NCBI GenBank assembly: GCA_046339595.1
Contig: JBKDUF010000031.1
Location: 1-32,754, forward strand
Reading direction: 5' to 3'
Length of the DNA: 32,754 nucleotides
From: Ga0077527 sp021300125
GTDB lineage: Bacteria > Pseudomonadota > Gammaproteobacteria > Burkholderiales > SG8-41
Shown: positions 14,960-22,800 of the stretch, in pieces
How the letters are laid out: the number at the start of each line of letters is the position of its first letter
How positions within the stretch are numbered: position 1 is the stretch's first letter
The notes under the pieces: model-generated
Told to the model about the DNA's origin: nothing
Databases searched by the model: none
Seen by the model: only the letters and a program-made list of their open reading frames with translations
Translations under genes and position numbers: made by a program

Positions 14960-16321
14960 ATGTCCGCCTTCAAAGATCCGTTCAATCCCGAAGTCAAACT
15001 GGGCTGCGGCTGCGGCCGCCACAGCGATCAGGCCGCCCATGATGCCGATCTCGCCGCGCAGACCGCGGACAGCGAGGTGCTGGGCAACCGCGTGGTCGAG
15101 GCGGCGGTGATGCGCGCGCTGTTCCCGCATGACGCGACACGCCGGCGTTTCCTCAACGCCGTCGGCGCCAGCACGGCGATGGCTGCGGTGTCGACCTTCT
15201 TCCCGATGGGCATGGCCAGGGAAGCGTTCGCGCAGAGGGGGCCGCTCGAGAAATCCTCGATCAAGGTCGGATTCATCCCCATCACCTGCGCCACGCCGAT
15301 CATCATGTCGCAGCCGATGGGCTTCTACGGCCGCCAGGGCCTGAATGTCGATGTGGTGAAGACCGCCGGCTGGGCGGTGATCCGCGACAAGACGCTGAAC
15401 AAGGAATATGACGCCGCGCACATGCTCTCGCCGATGCCGATCGCGATCACGCTGGGCCTTGGCGCCAATCCGGTGCCGTACACGGTGCCGGCGATCGAAA
15501 ACGTCAACGGCCAGGCGATCACGCTGTCGGTGAAGCACAAGGACAAGCGTGACCCCAAGCAGTGGAAGGGCTTCAAGTTCGCGGTGCCCTTTGATTATTC
15601 CATCCACAACTATCTGCTGCGCTACCTGCTCGCCGAGAACGGTCTCGACCCCGACAAGGATGTACAGATCCGCTCGGTGCCGCCGCCCGAGATGGTGGCC
15701 AACCTGCGCGCCGACAACATCGACGGCTTCCTCGCGCCGGATCCGGTGAACCAGCGCGCGGTGTTCGACGGCGTGGGCTTCATCCACATGCTGACCAAGG
15801 AAATGTGGGATGGCCACCCCGGCTGCGACTTTGCGGCGAGCCGCGAGTTCGTGACCAAGATGCCGAACACCTACCGCGCGCTGCTTAAGGCCATCATGGA
15901 GGCGACCGCCTTCGCCTCGAAGCCGGAGAACCGCAAGCAGATCGCCGAGGCCATCGCGCCCGCGAATTACCTCAATCAGCCGGTCACGGTGGTCGAGCAG
16001 GTGCTCACCGGCACCTTTGCAGACGGCCTGGGCAACATCCGCAAGGATCCGAACCGCATCGATTTCGATCCCTTCCCCTGGCATTCCTTCGCGATCTGGA
16101 TCATGACCCAGATGAAGCGCTGGGGGCAGTTGAAGGGCGATGTCGACTACGCCAAGGTCGCGCGCGAGGTGTTCCTGGCCACCGATGCGGCGCGGCTGAT
16201 GAAGGAGGTGGGCATGAAGCCGCCCACCGCCACCACCAAGAAGTTCTCGGTGATGGGCAAGGAATTCGATCCGGCCAAGCCCGACGCCTACATCCAGAGC
16301 TTCGCCATCCGCCGCGGCTGA
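14960..16321 (+). CDS. NrtA/CmpA-family ABC substrate-binding protein, Tat-exported, probably cyanate
   Basis: The protein has 453 residues from ATG 14960, preceded by GAAAGGAAACGAC. It has a long N-terminal region (1-58) with GCGCGRHSDQAAHDAD before a twin-arginine signal at about 59-92 (ATRRRFLNAVGAST, then AREAFAQRG). This pre-signal Cys/His segment is seen in relatives of the family. The mature part is a type II periplasmic binding fold beginning KVGFIPITCATPIIMSQPMGF, like NrtA/CmpA, which bind nitrate or bicarbonate. The following permease, ATPase and cyanase point to cyanate as the ligand. Tat export implies folding in the cytoplasm, perhaps with a bound cofactor or metal (CmpA binds calcium). 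The transporter class is firm; the substrate is inferred from context. Confidence 0.88.
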   Translation: MSAFKDPFNPEVKLGCGCGRHSDQAAHDADLAAQTADSEVLGNRVVEAAVMRALFPHDATRRRFLNAVGASTAMAAVSTFFPMGMAREAFAQRGPLEKSSIKVGFIPITCATPIIMSQPMGFYGRQGLNVDVVKTAGWAVIRDKTLNKEYDAAHMLSPMPIAITLGLGANPVPYTVPAIENVNGQAITLSVKHKDKRDPKQWKGFKFAVPFDYSIHNYLLRYLLAENGLDPDKDVQIRSVPPPEMVANLRADNIDGFLAPDPVNQRAVFDGVGFIHMLTKEMWDGHPGCDFAASREFVTKMPNTYRALLKAIMEATAFASKPENRKQIAEAIAPANYLNQPVTVVEQVLTGTFADGLGNIRKDPNRIDFDPFPWHSFAIWIMTQMKRWGQLKGDVDYAKVAREVFLATDAARLMKEVGMKPPTATTKKFSVMGKEFDPAKPDAYIQSFAIRRG

Positions 16322-16330
16322 GCGTCCGAC

Positions 16331-17173
16331 ATGAAAAGCCTGCTCAACTGGAAGGCGCCGGCGCTGTCGCTGGCCATGTTCCTGCTGCTGATCGGGATCT
16401 TGCACGCGCTGACTTTGCCCAAGGCGGCGCCACCGCCCGCGGATACCGAGTACGCGGCGCTGATCGGCGCCGCAGCCGCGGCCGGGCAGAAGTCCGCTTT
16501 CCCGTCCCCGGCGGATGTCGGCGCCAAGATCTGGCAGCACCTGCAGGAGCCGTTCTACGACCGCGGTCCCAATGACAAGGGCATCGGCATCCAGCTCGCC
16601 TACTCCATCGCGCGGGTGCTGGCGGGTTACCTGCTGGCGGCGCTGGTGGCGGTCCCGGTCGGTTTCCTGATCGGCATGTCGCCCACGGTCTATCGGGCGC
16701 TGGATCCCTATATCCAGGTATTGAAGCCGATATCGCCGCTGGCGTGGATGCCACTCGCGCTGTTCACGCTCAAGGACAGTTCGGTATCGGCGATTTTCGT
16801 GATCTTCATCTGCTCGCTGTGGCCAATGCTGATCAACACCGCTTTCGGTGTCGCCAGCGTGCGCCGGGAATGGCTCAATGTCGCGCGGACCCTCGAGGTC
16901 GGCCCGATGCGCACCGCTTTCCGGGTGATCCTGCCCGCCGCGGCACCGACAATCATGACCGGCATGCGCATCTCCATCGGCATCGCCTGGCTGGTGATTG
17001 TCGCCGCCGAGATGCTGGTCGGCGGCACCGGCATCGGCTATTTCGTCTGGAATGAGTGGAACAACCTGTCGATCACCAACATCCTGACCGCGATCCTCGC
17101 GATCGGACTGGTGGGCATGCTGCTCGACCTGATGCTGGCCAAACTGACCCGCCTGGTCACCTTTCCGGAATGA
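16331..17173 (+). CDS. ABC transporter permease, NrtB/CmpB-type
   Basis: The 280-residue protein begins at ATG 16331, ten bases after the binding-protein stop. The N-terminal helix (about 10-28) is followed by a periplasmic stretch and then five further hydrophobic helices. The EAA loop that docks with the ATPase is 'EWLNVARTLEVGPMRTAFRV', followed by ILPAAAPTIMTGMRI. 'QVLKPISPLAWMPLALFTL' and 'IGIAWLVIVAAEMLVGGTGI' are typical of the nitrate/taurine/bicarbonate permease group. It should form a homodimeric channel with the ATPase encoded next. The spacing suggests a single transcript with its neighbours. Confidence 0.9.
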   Translation: MKSLLNWKAPALSLAMFLLLIGILHALTLPKAAPPPADTEYAALIGAAAAAGQKSAFPSPADVGAKIWQHLQEPFYDRGPNDKGIGIQLAYSIARVLAGYLLAALVAVPVGFLIGMSPTVYRALDPYIQVLKPISPLAWMPLALFTLKDSSVSAIFVIFICSLWPMLINTAFGVASVRREWLNVARTLEVGPMRTAFRVILPAAAPTIMTGMRISIGIAWLVIVAAEMLVGGTGIGYFVWNEWNNLSITNILTAILAIGLVGMLLDLMLAKLTRLVTFPE

Positions 17174-17180
17174 GCCGGCC

Positions 17181-18098
17181 ATGAATGAAACCCTGATCCG
17201 CGTCGAAGGCATCGCCAAGAAGTTCACCGGGCGCGACGGCACCGATACCACCGTGTTCGAAAACCTGCACTTCGGCATCCAGCCCGGCGAGTTCGTCTGC
17301 CTGATCGGTCATTCCGGCTGCGGCAAGACCACGATCCTGAACATCCTCTCCGGGCTGGAGCAGGCCTCTGCCGGCTACGTGTTTGTCGGCGGCCGCGAGG
17401 TCAACGGCCCCAGCCTGGACCGGGCGGTGATCTTCCAGAGCCATGCGCTGATGCCCTGGCTGACGGTGATGGGCAACATCGCTTTCGCGGTGTCCTCGCG
17501 CTGGCCCGAGTGGAGCGCGGACAAGGTGGCCGCGCACGCGCAGAAATACATCGACCTCGTCAACCTCACCGGTTCCGAGAAAAAGCGGCCGGCGGAGCTT
17601 TCGGGCGGCATGAAGCAGCGCGTGGGCATCGCGCGCGCGCTGTCAATCCAGCCCAAGATGCTGCTGATGGACGAGCCGTTCTCGGCGCTCGATGCGCTGA
17701 CCCGCGGCGTGCTGCAGGAAGAGGTGCTGCGCATCTGCGCAGAGACCAGGCAGACGGTGTTCATGATCACGCATGATGTGGACGAGGCCATCCTGCTCGC
17801 CGACAAGATCATCCTGATGACCAACGGCCCGCACGCGAAAATCGCCGAGATCGTGGTCAACACCATGCCGCGCAGCCGCACCCGCCACGACCTGCACAAG
17901 CACCCGCACTACTACCGCATCCGCAACCACCTGATCGATTTTCTGGTCGACCGCTCCAAGCTGTTTGCCGCGGTTTCGGCGGAATTCGACCCGCGTCATC
18001 CGCCGCTGGTTTCGCCGGGCCTGGACGAATCCGACGGCGCTGACGCGGGCGCACGGTCACAGACAGGCGGCACGCCGCCGCTGGCGGCGGTGCGCTGA
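17181..18098 (+). CDS. ABC transporter ATPase, NrtD/CmpD-type
   Basis: The 305-residue protein starts at ATG 17181, seven bases after the permease stop. It has Walker A GHSGCGKT (43-50), signature LSGGMKQRVGIARAL, Walker B MLLMDEPFSALD and the switch histidine in MITHDVDEA. The last about 60 residues extend past the ordinary ATPase core with 'RHDLHKHPHYYRIRNHLIDF' and a low-complexity tail (DGADAGARSQTGGTPP). NrtD-like proteins end near the first part of this; the tail looks unstructured. It should energise uptake of the substrate delivered by the 14960-16321 binding protein. The cyanase gene follows 45 bp later. Confidence 0.92.
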   Translation: MNETLIRVEGIAKKFTGRDGTDTTVFENLHFGIQPGEFVCLIGHSGCGKTTILNILSGLEQASAGYVFVGGREVNGPSLDRAVIFQSHALMPWLTVMGNIAFAVSSRWPEWSADKVAAHAQKYIDLVNLTGSEKKRPAELSGGMKQRVGIARALSIQPKMLLMDEPFSALDALTRGVLQEEVLRICAETRQTVFMITHDVDEAILLADKIILMTNGPHAKIAEIVVNTMPRSRTRHDLHKHPHYYRIRNHLIDFLVDRSKLFAAVSAEFDPRHPPLVSPGLDESDGADAGARSQTGGTPPLAAVR

Positions 18099-18143
18099 AC
18101 CCCGACTGCAGCACGACTCAACTCACCCCCAAAGGAGACCCCG

Positions 18144-18644
18144 ATGAAAAAGAGCGATGCCCCCGAGGCCCTGCTTGCCGCCGCAAGCGCGGGCAAGCCG
18201 ATGAAACGTATTGACGTCACCGAAATGGTCGTCGAAGCCAAGCTGAAAAAGGGCCTGAGCTGGGCGAAGATCGCGAAAACCGTGGGCACCAGCAAGGAGT
18301 GGGCGACCGCCGCGCTGATGGGCCAGATGCAGATGACCAAGGCCCAGGCCGAGGCCGCGGGCAAGCTGCTCGGGCTGCCGCCTTACGCGGTATTGCTGCT
18401 GCAGCAGGTGCCGTACAAGGGCTCGTTGCCCACCGCTGTGCCCACTGATCCGCTGATCTACCGCTTCTACGAGCTGGTCAGCGTTTACGGCACCACCTTC
18501 AAGGAACTGATCCATGAAGAGTTCGGCGACGGCATCATGAGTGCCATCGATTTCAGGATGGACATGAAGCGCGAGCCCGATCCGAACGGCGACCGCGTCA
18601 AGATCGTGATGAGCGGCAAATACCTGTCCTACAAGACGTACTGA
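18144..18644 (+). CDS. cynS: Cyanase (cyanate hydratase)
   Basis: The 166-residue protein starts at ATG 18144 with AAAGGAG upstream. Cyanase converts cyanate and bicarbonate to ammonia and CO2 through carbamate. The N-terminal helical part (about 25-85) is the HTH-like fold that does not bind DNA. The C-terminal catalytic part has Arg107 and Glu110 in PLIYRFYELV and Ser133 in DGIMSAIDF. These match Arg96, Glu99 and Ser122 of the E. coli enzyme, an offset of 11 that reflects a longer N-terminus. The enzyme is a decamer with sites between dimers. It ends the transporter operon before a strong terminator. No carbonic anhydrase (cynT) gene is present here to recycle bicarbonate. Confidence 0.96.
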   Translation: MKKSDAPEALLAAASAGKPMKRIDVTEMVVEAKLKKGLSWAKIAKTVGTSKEWATAALMGQMQMTKAQAEAAGKLLGLPPYAVLLLQQVPYKGSLPTAVPTDPLIYRFYELVSVYGTTFKELIHEEFGDGIMSAIDFRMDMKREPDPNGDRVKIVMSGKYLSYKTY

Positions 18645-18658
18645 GGCGCCGCGCCAGA

Positions 18659-18690
18659 AAAAACGCCGTCCGCATGCGGACGGCGTTTTT
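18659..18690. terminator. Strong bidirectional intrinsic terminator after cynS
   Basis: AAAAACGCCGTCC (18659-18671) pairs perfectly with GGACGGCGTTTTT (18678-18690) around GCATGC, giving a 13-bp or longer stem. It has T-runs on both strands, and TTTTTGTTT follows on the plus strand. It sits between the convergent cynS and dehydrogenase genes and should serve both. Confidence 0.92.
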
Positions 18691-18705
18691 GTTTGGTGAA
18701 CCGCT

Positions 18706-19764
18706 TCAGATTGCTTCGGCGACCGCCTTGCCGAGATCCGCGGTCATGGCCTTGCCGCCAAGGTCCGGCGTCTTCGGCCCTTGCCTGAGCGCGGTTTCGA
18801 TGGCCTTCACAACGGCAGCGCCGGCATCCTCGCAGCCGAGGTGATCGAGCATCATCGCGCCGGCCCAGATCATGCCCACCGGGTTGGCGATCTTTTTGCC
18901 GTAGATGTCGGGCGCCGAGCCGTGCACCGGCTCAAACAGCGAGGGGAATTTCTTTTCCGGGTTCATGTTGGCCGAGGGCGCGATGCCGATGGTGCCGGTG
19001 GCCGCGGGCCCGAGGTCGGAGAGGATGTCGCCGAACAGGTTGGAGGCGACCACCACGTCGAACCAGTCCGGGTGCATCACGAAATGCGCGCTCAGGATGT
19101 CGATGTGGTACTGGTCGGTTTTGACTTCCGGGTATTTCGCCGCCATTTCCTTCACGCGCTCGTCCCAATACGGCATCGAGATCGAGATGCCGTTGGATTT
19201 GGTCGCCGAGGTCAGGTGTTTCTTCGGGCGCTTGTTCGCCAGCTCGTAGGCGAACTTCAGGATGCGGTCGACACCGTGGCGCGAGAAAATCGCCTGCTGG
19301 GTGACGAACTCGCGCTCGGTGCCGCCGAACATGCGGCCGCCGACGGAGGAGTATTCGCCTTCGCTGTTCTCGCGCACCACCCAGAAATCAATGTCGCCGG
19401 GCTTGCGGTCGGCGAGCGGGCACTTCATGCCCGGCATCAGGCGTACCGGGCGCAGGTTGACGTACTGGTCATAGCCGCGGCGGAAGGGGATCAGCAGGCC
19501 CCACAGCGAAATGTGGTCGGGGATCATCGCCGGCCAGCCGACTGCGCCGAAGTAGACCGCGTCATGTTTCTCGAGCTGCTGCAGGCCGTCATCCGGCATC
19601 ATCTTGCCGTGCTTGGCGTGGTAGTCGCAGCTCCAGTCGTATTCGTCGAACTTGAACTGGATGCCGAACTTGCGGCCGGCAGCTTCCAGGACGCGAAGGC
19701 CTTCCGGCATCACTTCCTTGCCGATGCCGTCACCGGGAATCACGGCGATGCGGAACGTTTTCAT
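18706..19764 (-). CDS. Tartrate/D-malate dehydrogenase-like enzyme (isocitrate/isopropylmalate dehydrogenase family)
   Basis: The protein has 352 residues from ATG 19764, with GGAGG nine to ten bases upstream; the frame opens 16 codons earlier without a site. MKTFRIAVIPGDGIGKEVMPEGLRVL is the Rossmann-like start of the decarboxylating dehydrogenase family. The segment VNLRPVRLMPG...FWVVRENSEGEYSSVGGRMF matches tartrate dehydrogenase/decarboxylase and DmlA rather than LeuB. Metal-binding aspartates are in 'SNLFGDILSDLGPAATGTIG', and 'EPVHGSAPDIYGKKIANPVG' binds NAD. These enzymes oxidise D-malate, tartrate or related 2-hydroxyacids with Mn2+/Mg2+. Which substrate is used here cannot be told. 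It lies 97 bp downstream of rpmE with a terminator between. Confidence 0.85.
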   Translation of the reverse strand: MKTFRIAVIPGDGIGKEVMPEGLRVLEAAGRKFGIQFKFDEYDWSCDYHAKHGKMMPDDGLQQLEKHDAVYFGAVGWPAMIPDHISLWGLLIPFRRGYDQYVNLRPVRLMPGMKCPLADRKPGDIDFWVVRENSEGEYSSVGGRMFGGTEREFVTQQAIFSRHGVDRILKFAYELANKRPKKHLTSATKSNGISISMPYWDERVKEMAAKYPEVKTDQYHIDILSAHFVMHPDWFDVVVASNLFGDILSDLGPAATGTIGIAPSANMNPEKKFPSLFEPVHGSAPDIYGKKIANPVGMIWAGAMMLDHLGCEDAGAAVVKAIETALRQGPKTPDLGGKAMTADLGKAVAEAI

Positions 19765-19810
19765 GTGCGGTTTTCCTCCAGTGATCCGGCGCATCCGTGC
19801 CGGCTGAACC

Positions 19811-19841
19811 AAAACAAAGGGCAGCCGCAGGGGCTGCCCTT
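19811..19841 (-). terminator. Intrinsic terminator of rpmE
   Basis: AAGGGCAGCC (19817-19826) pairs with GGCTGCCCTT (19832-19841) around a 5-nt loop. On the minus strand it lies 20 bp after the rpmE stop and is followed by TTTGTTTT. This is a good intrinsic terminator for rpmE, placed before the dehydrogenase gene. Confidence 0.85.
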
Positions 19842-19861
19842 GTCATCGGCAGGGACGTGCA

Positions 19862-20092
19862 TCAAGCCGCAGCTTTGGCCTTGGCCGGGGTGCGCTTGCC
19901 GTATTTCTGGTTGAATTTCTCGACCCGGCCGGCGGTGTCGAGGATCTTCTGCTTGCCGGTGTAGAACGGGTGGCAGGCCGAGCAGACCTCAACCTGCAGG
20001 TCCTTGGCCATGGTCGAGCGGGTTTGCCACTTGTTGCCGCAGCTGCAAGTGACTGAAATTTCAAGGTATTCGGGGTGAATGTCGGCTTTCAT
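19862..20092 (-). CDS. rpmE: 50S ribosomal protein L31, zinc-binding type
   Basis: The protein has 76 residues from ATG 20092, with AGGATGATGCG upstream; a longer frame to 20110 is not the start. MKADIHPEYLEISVTCSCGNKWQTRST is the L31 start, and the cysteines C16 and C18 (CSC) and C37 and C40 (CSAC) form the zinc site. This is therefore the C+ form, which is replaced by a C- paralogue under zinc starvation in some bacteria. FYTGKQKILDTAGRVEKFNQKYGKR is the conserved C-terminal half. It is transcribed alone, from its own promoter at 20140-20168 to the terminator at 19811-19841. Confidence 0.96.
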   Translation of the reverse strand: MKADIHPEYLEISVTCSCGNKWQTRSTMAKDLQVEVCSACHPFYTGKQKILDTAGRVEKFNQKYGKRTPAKAKAAA

Positions 20093-20139
20093 CGCATCAT
20101 CCTGGCGCATGGACCCGCTGTCAGTGCGGGAAACCTGTA

Positions 20140-20168
20140 ATTATCTCTGAAAGCACCTTTTCCGGCAA
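20140..20168 (-). promoter_or_regulatory. Sigma-70-type promoter of rpmE
   Basis: On the minus strand TTGCCG (20168-20163) and GATAAT (20145-20140) are separated by exactly 17 bp. The start point should lie near 20133, giving a leader of about 40 bases before the rpmE ATG. This is the clearest housekeeping promoter in the window. Confidence 0.75.
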
Positions 20169-20177
20169 GTCCGGGAT

Positions 20178-20609
20178 TCAGCGGATGATCAGGCCGGCAA
20201 TCTGGCCGCTGCGCACGATTTTCTGCCCCCAGACCGGGTCGACCAGGCCGAAACTGGAGCCGGCGAAGGTGCGGTAGCCATAGGTATTGTGCTGGACGTA
20301 GTAAATCTCTCCGGCGCGCGTGTCGAGGCGGATCGAGCCGCTGTCTCCGGCAAAGCCGCGCAGCTCATGTCGCCCCGGGGGCAGCTCAATGCGCAGGTAG
20401 GTACCGCGGTAGGTCGCGCCGATCGGCTCGTCGCCAAGGACTACAGGTGCGATGAAACCGGGCTCGAGGGGCGGGCGGGCGAGGTAGACCACGGCTTTGC
20501 CAGGCACCGGCTCGAAGCGTTTGGCGACGGCATCCTCCGGGGGGGGCGGCAATTGGGCGCAGCCCGCCAACGTCAGCATGAGCAATACAACAAACGGGAT
20601 TCGGGTCAT
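20178..20609 (-). CDS. DUF2846-like lipoprotein
   Basis: The protein has 143 residues from ATG 20609, with AGGAG six to seven bases upstream; a frame extended to 20627 has no better site. Residues 1-16 are a lipoprotein signal with lipobox LAGC, followed by AQLPPPPEDA. The rest is a small beta-rich domain with GKAVVYLARPP and VLGDEPIG..YRGTYLRIELPPGRHEL, then GEIYYVQHN. This resembles the DUF2846 group of outer-membrane-attached lipoproteins. Function is unknown. It follows the rho gene by 284 bp on the same strand and precedes the rpmE promoter. Confidence 0.7.
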   Translation of the reverse strand: MTRIPFVVLLMLTLAGCAQLPPPPEDAVAKRFEPVPGKAVVYLARPPLEPGFIAPVVLGDEPIGATYRGTYLRIELPPGRHELRGFAGDSGSIRLDTRAGEIYYVQHNTYGYRTFAGSSFGLVDPVWGQKIVRSGQIAGLIIR

Positions 20610-20893
20610 GGAGAGCTCCTGAATCATTTTTAAATCATGGGGTTACAGAACTTGACGGGTAACGGGGGACCGTCCGTGTTGGAACGCTCGTGGAATAAAC
20701 AGTTTCCGCTGCGGGCGCATTCCCTGGGTTGCAGTAAGCGCATGGCGAAAGGCGCAGGGTCTGGCCTGGTCGGCTGCCGAAGGCCTGAGCGGTAAAAAAC
20801 GCCCCGGCCACGCAGCAAACTCATCAAGAGGCAGGCTGCAATTCCGGTGCCGGCGCCGGCGGGCGGTAAAACTTGAGCGGAGAATCCGCGACG

Positions 20894-22153
20894 TCAGCCG
20901 CGGCGCATCGAGTCGAAGAAATCGGCGTTGCTTTTGGTGGCGCGAACCTTGTCGAGCAGGAATTCGGTGGCCTCCAGTTCGTCCATCGGGTAGAGCAGCT
21001 TGCGCAGGACCCAGATTTTCTGCAGCACGTCCTTGGGCACCAGCAGCTCCTCGCGGCGGGTGCCGGAGCGGTTGACGTTGATTGCCGGGAAAATGCGTTT
21101 TTCATACATGCGCCGGTCAAGATGGATTTCCATGTTGCCGGTGCCCTTGAATTCCTCGTAGATCACGTCGTCCATGCGCGAACCGGTGTCGATCAGCGCG
21201 GTGGCGAGGATGGTCAGAGAGCCGCCTTCCTCGACGTTGCGCGCGGCGCCGAAGAAGCGCTTCGGGCGCTGCAGCGCGTTGGCGTCGACACCGCCGGTCA
21301 GCACCTTGCCCGAAGCCGGAACCACGGTGTTGTAGGCGCGGGCAAGACGGGTGATCGAGTCGAGCAGGATCACCACGTCCTTCTTGTGCTCGACCAGGCG
21401 CTTGGCTTTTTCGATGACCATCTCGGCGACCTGCACATGGCGCGCCGCGGGTTCGTCGAAGGTGGAGGACAGCACCTCGCCCTTGACCGAGCGCTGCATC
21501 TCGGTGACCTCTTCCGGCCGTTCATCGATCAGCAGAACGATCAGCACCACTTCGGGATGATTCGACGTGATGGCGTGGGCGATATGCTGCATCAGCACGG
21601 TCTTGCCGGCCTTCGGCGGAGACACGATCAGGCCGCGCTGGCCCTTGCCGATGGGGGCGATGATGTCGATGATGCGGCCGGTGAAGTTTTCCTCGGCCTT
21701 GATGTCGCGTTCGAGCTTGAGGTGTTCGGTCGGGTGATACGGCGTCAGGTTCTCGAACAGGATCTTGTTCTTCGAGTTCTCGGGCGAGTCGTCGTTGACC
21801 TTGTCGACCTTGACCAGCGCGAAGTAGCGCTCCCCTTCCTTGGGGGTACGGATTTCACCCTCGATGGTGTCGCCCGTGTGCAAGTTGAAGCGGCGGATCT
21901 GCGAGGGGGAGACATAGATGTCGTCGGTGCCGGCGAGGTAGGACGTGTCCGGAGAGCGCAGGAAGCCGAAGCCGTCTGGCAGCACCTCCAGCGTGCCGCC
22001 GCCGAAGATCGACTCGCCCTTTTTCGCCTGGTTTTTCAGCAGCGCGAAGATCAGTTCCTGCTTGCGCAGGCGGTTGGCGCCGTCGATCTCGTTCTTGACG
22101 GCCATGTCGACGAGTTCGCCGACGTGCAGATTTTTAAGGTCGGATAGATGCAT
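20894..22153 (-). CDS. rho: Transcription termination factor Rho
   Basis: The protein has 419 residues, the same as E. coli Rho. MHLSDLKNLHVGELVDMA is the usual betaproteobacterial start at ATG 22153. The N-terminal RNA-binding domain has 'LEVLPDGFGFLRSPDTSYLA' and DDIYVSPSQIRRFNL. The ATPase has Walker A PPKAGKT (about 178-184), the catalytic region 'LLIDERPEEVTEMQRSVKGE' and the Q-loop/R-loop segments SGKVLTGGVDANALQRPKR. It forms the hexameric helicase that ends transcription at rut-containing RNAs. It lies 166 bp downstream of trxA, the classic arrangement. Its leader is long, structured and C-rich, as expected of a gene that Rho itself represses. There is no strong Shine-Dalgarno. Confidence 0.97.
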   Translation of the reverse strand: MHLSDLKNLHVGELVDMAVKNEIDGANRLRKQELIFALLKNQAKKGESIFGGGTLEVLPDGFGFLRSPDTSYLAGTDDIYVSPSQIRRFNLHTGDTIEGEIRTPKEGERYFALVKVDKVNDDSPENSKNKILFENLTPYHPTEHLKLERDIKAEENFTGRIIDIIAPIGKGQRGLIVSPPKAGKTVLMQHIAHAITSNHPEVVLIVLLIDERPEEVTEMQRSVKGEVLSSTFDEPAARHVQVAEMVIEKAKRLVEHKKDVVILLDSITRLARAYNTVVPASGKVLTGGVDANALQRPKRFFGAARNVEEGGSLTILATALIDTGSRMDDVIYEEFKGTGNMEIHLDRRMYEKRIFPAINVNRSGTRREELLVPKDVLQKIWVLRKLLYPMDELEATEFLLDKVRATKSNADFFDSMRRG

Positions 22154-22179
22154 GGACTTCGGGCGCGAATCGCGGAAGA

Positions 22180-22302
22180 AACAAACCTGGGGAAGGGAAG
22201 GGTGCTGCCTGGAACCGGAGGTGTAACTCAGCCAGCGCCTGCCGCTTGTAACTTTGGATTGGGGGTCCGGACTTCAGGCCGGAGCGCGTAGGCAGGCGCT
22301 GG
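22180..22302 (-). promoter_or_regulatory. Structured, C-rich leader between trxA and rho
   Basis: GGCAGGCGCTGG (22291-22302) and CCAGCGCCTGCC (22232-22243) are a perfect 12-bp inverted repeat 47 bases apart. Inside it, TCCGG (22266-22270) and CCGGA (22279-22283) form a small hairpin. On the rho-sense strand this is followed by a C/T-rich, G-poor stretch (about 22180-22212) that looks like a Rho-loading region. It could end the trxA transcript and serve as an autoregulatory leader for rho. Confidence 0.5.
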
Positions 22303-22319
22303 GGTTGAAGATATAGCGT

Positions 22320-22646
22320 TCAGATATGGCTGTCAATAAACGCGGTCAACTGCGATTTCGACAGTGCCCCGACCTTGGTCGCCTCGACCGAGCCGTTCTT
22401 GAAGATCATCAGCGTGGGAATGCCGCGAATGCCGTATTTCGGCGGGGTGCCCTGGTTGTCGTCGATGTTGAGCTTGGCCACTTTCAGGCGGCCGGAATAC
22501 TCGCGCGCAACTTCGTCGAGGATCGGGGCGATCATCTTGCACGGGCCACACCATTCGGCCCAGTAATCGACCAGCACGGGGGTTGCGGACTGCAACACCT
22601 CGGCGTCGAACGAATCGTCGGTGACGTGATGGATATGCTCGCTCAT
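22320..22646 (-). CDS. trxA: Thioredoxin
   Basis: The 108-residue protein starts at ATG 22646, with AGGATTACACCA upstream. It has the redox site WCGPC (Trp32, Cys33, Cys36) after VLVDYWAE, then KMIAPILDEVAREY, and the cis-proline in GIRGIPTLMIFKNG. Length and motifs are those of E. coli thioredoxin 1. It reduces disulfides in cytoplasmic proteins with electrons from thioredoxin reductase. It sits just before rho as in many proteobacteria, and diverges from the ferredoxin gene across a 244-bp region. Confidence 0.97.
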   Translation of the reverse strand: MSEHIHHVTDDSFDAEVLQSATPVLVDYWAEWCGPCKMIAPILDEVAREYSGRLKVAKLNIDDNQGTPPKYGIRGIPTLMIFKNGSVEATKVGALSKSQLTAFIDSHI

Positions 22647-22708
22647 TGGTGTAATCCTGCCTTGTATGTCAGTGGTACGGATACGGGATGGGGAAGAGCC
22701 GCGGGGGG

Positions 22709-22730
22709 GTTGCCGCAGATCGGCGGCAAC
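22709..22730. promoter_or_regulatory. 8-bp inverted repeat in the trxA/fdxA divergent region
   Basis: GTTGCCGC (22709-22716) and GCGGCAAC (22723-22730) are perfect inverted arms around six bases, 63 bp before the trxA ATG. It may be a regulator site or a 5'-leader hairpin of trxA. No T-tract follows on either strand. Confidence 0.35.
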
Positions 22731-22800
22731 GAATGAAGGCCCCCATGCTAGCGAAAATCACCGGCCTTGGGAAGCCAAGCCCCTGACGCAGTCCGCGGGC

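Noticed and set aside
14903..17278. A 791-codon open frame on the minus strand opposite the cyanate-type transporter genes
   Set aside because: It is antisense to three genes with clear ABC motifs. Its composition (His, Arg and Asp rich, no domain) is that of a GC-rich shadow frame.
20794..20811. Six-T tract on the minus strand downstream of rho as an intrinsic terminator
   Set aside because: The GC-rich sequence just before it does not form a proper stem, so only the T-run is present.
20630..20827. A 65-codon minus-strand frame between rho and the lipoprotein gene
   Set aside because: It has no domain and no good ribosome site, and its content looks random. The 284-bp gap (20610-20893) shows no other gene.
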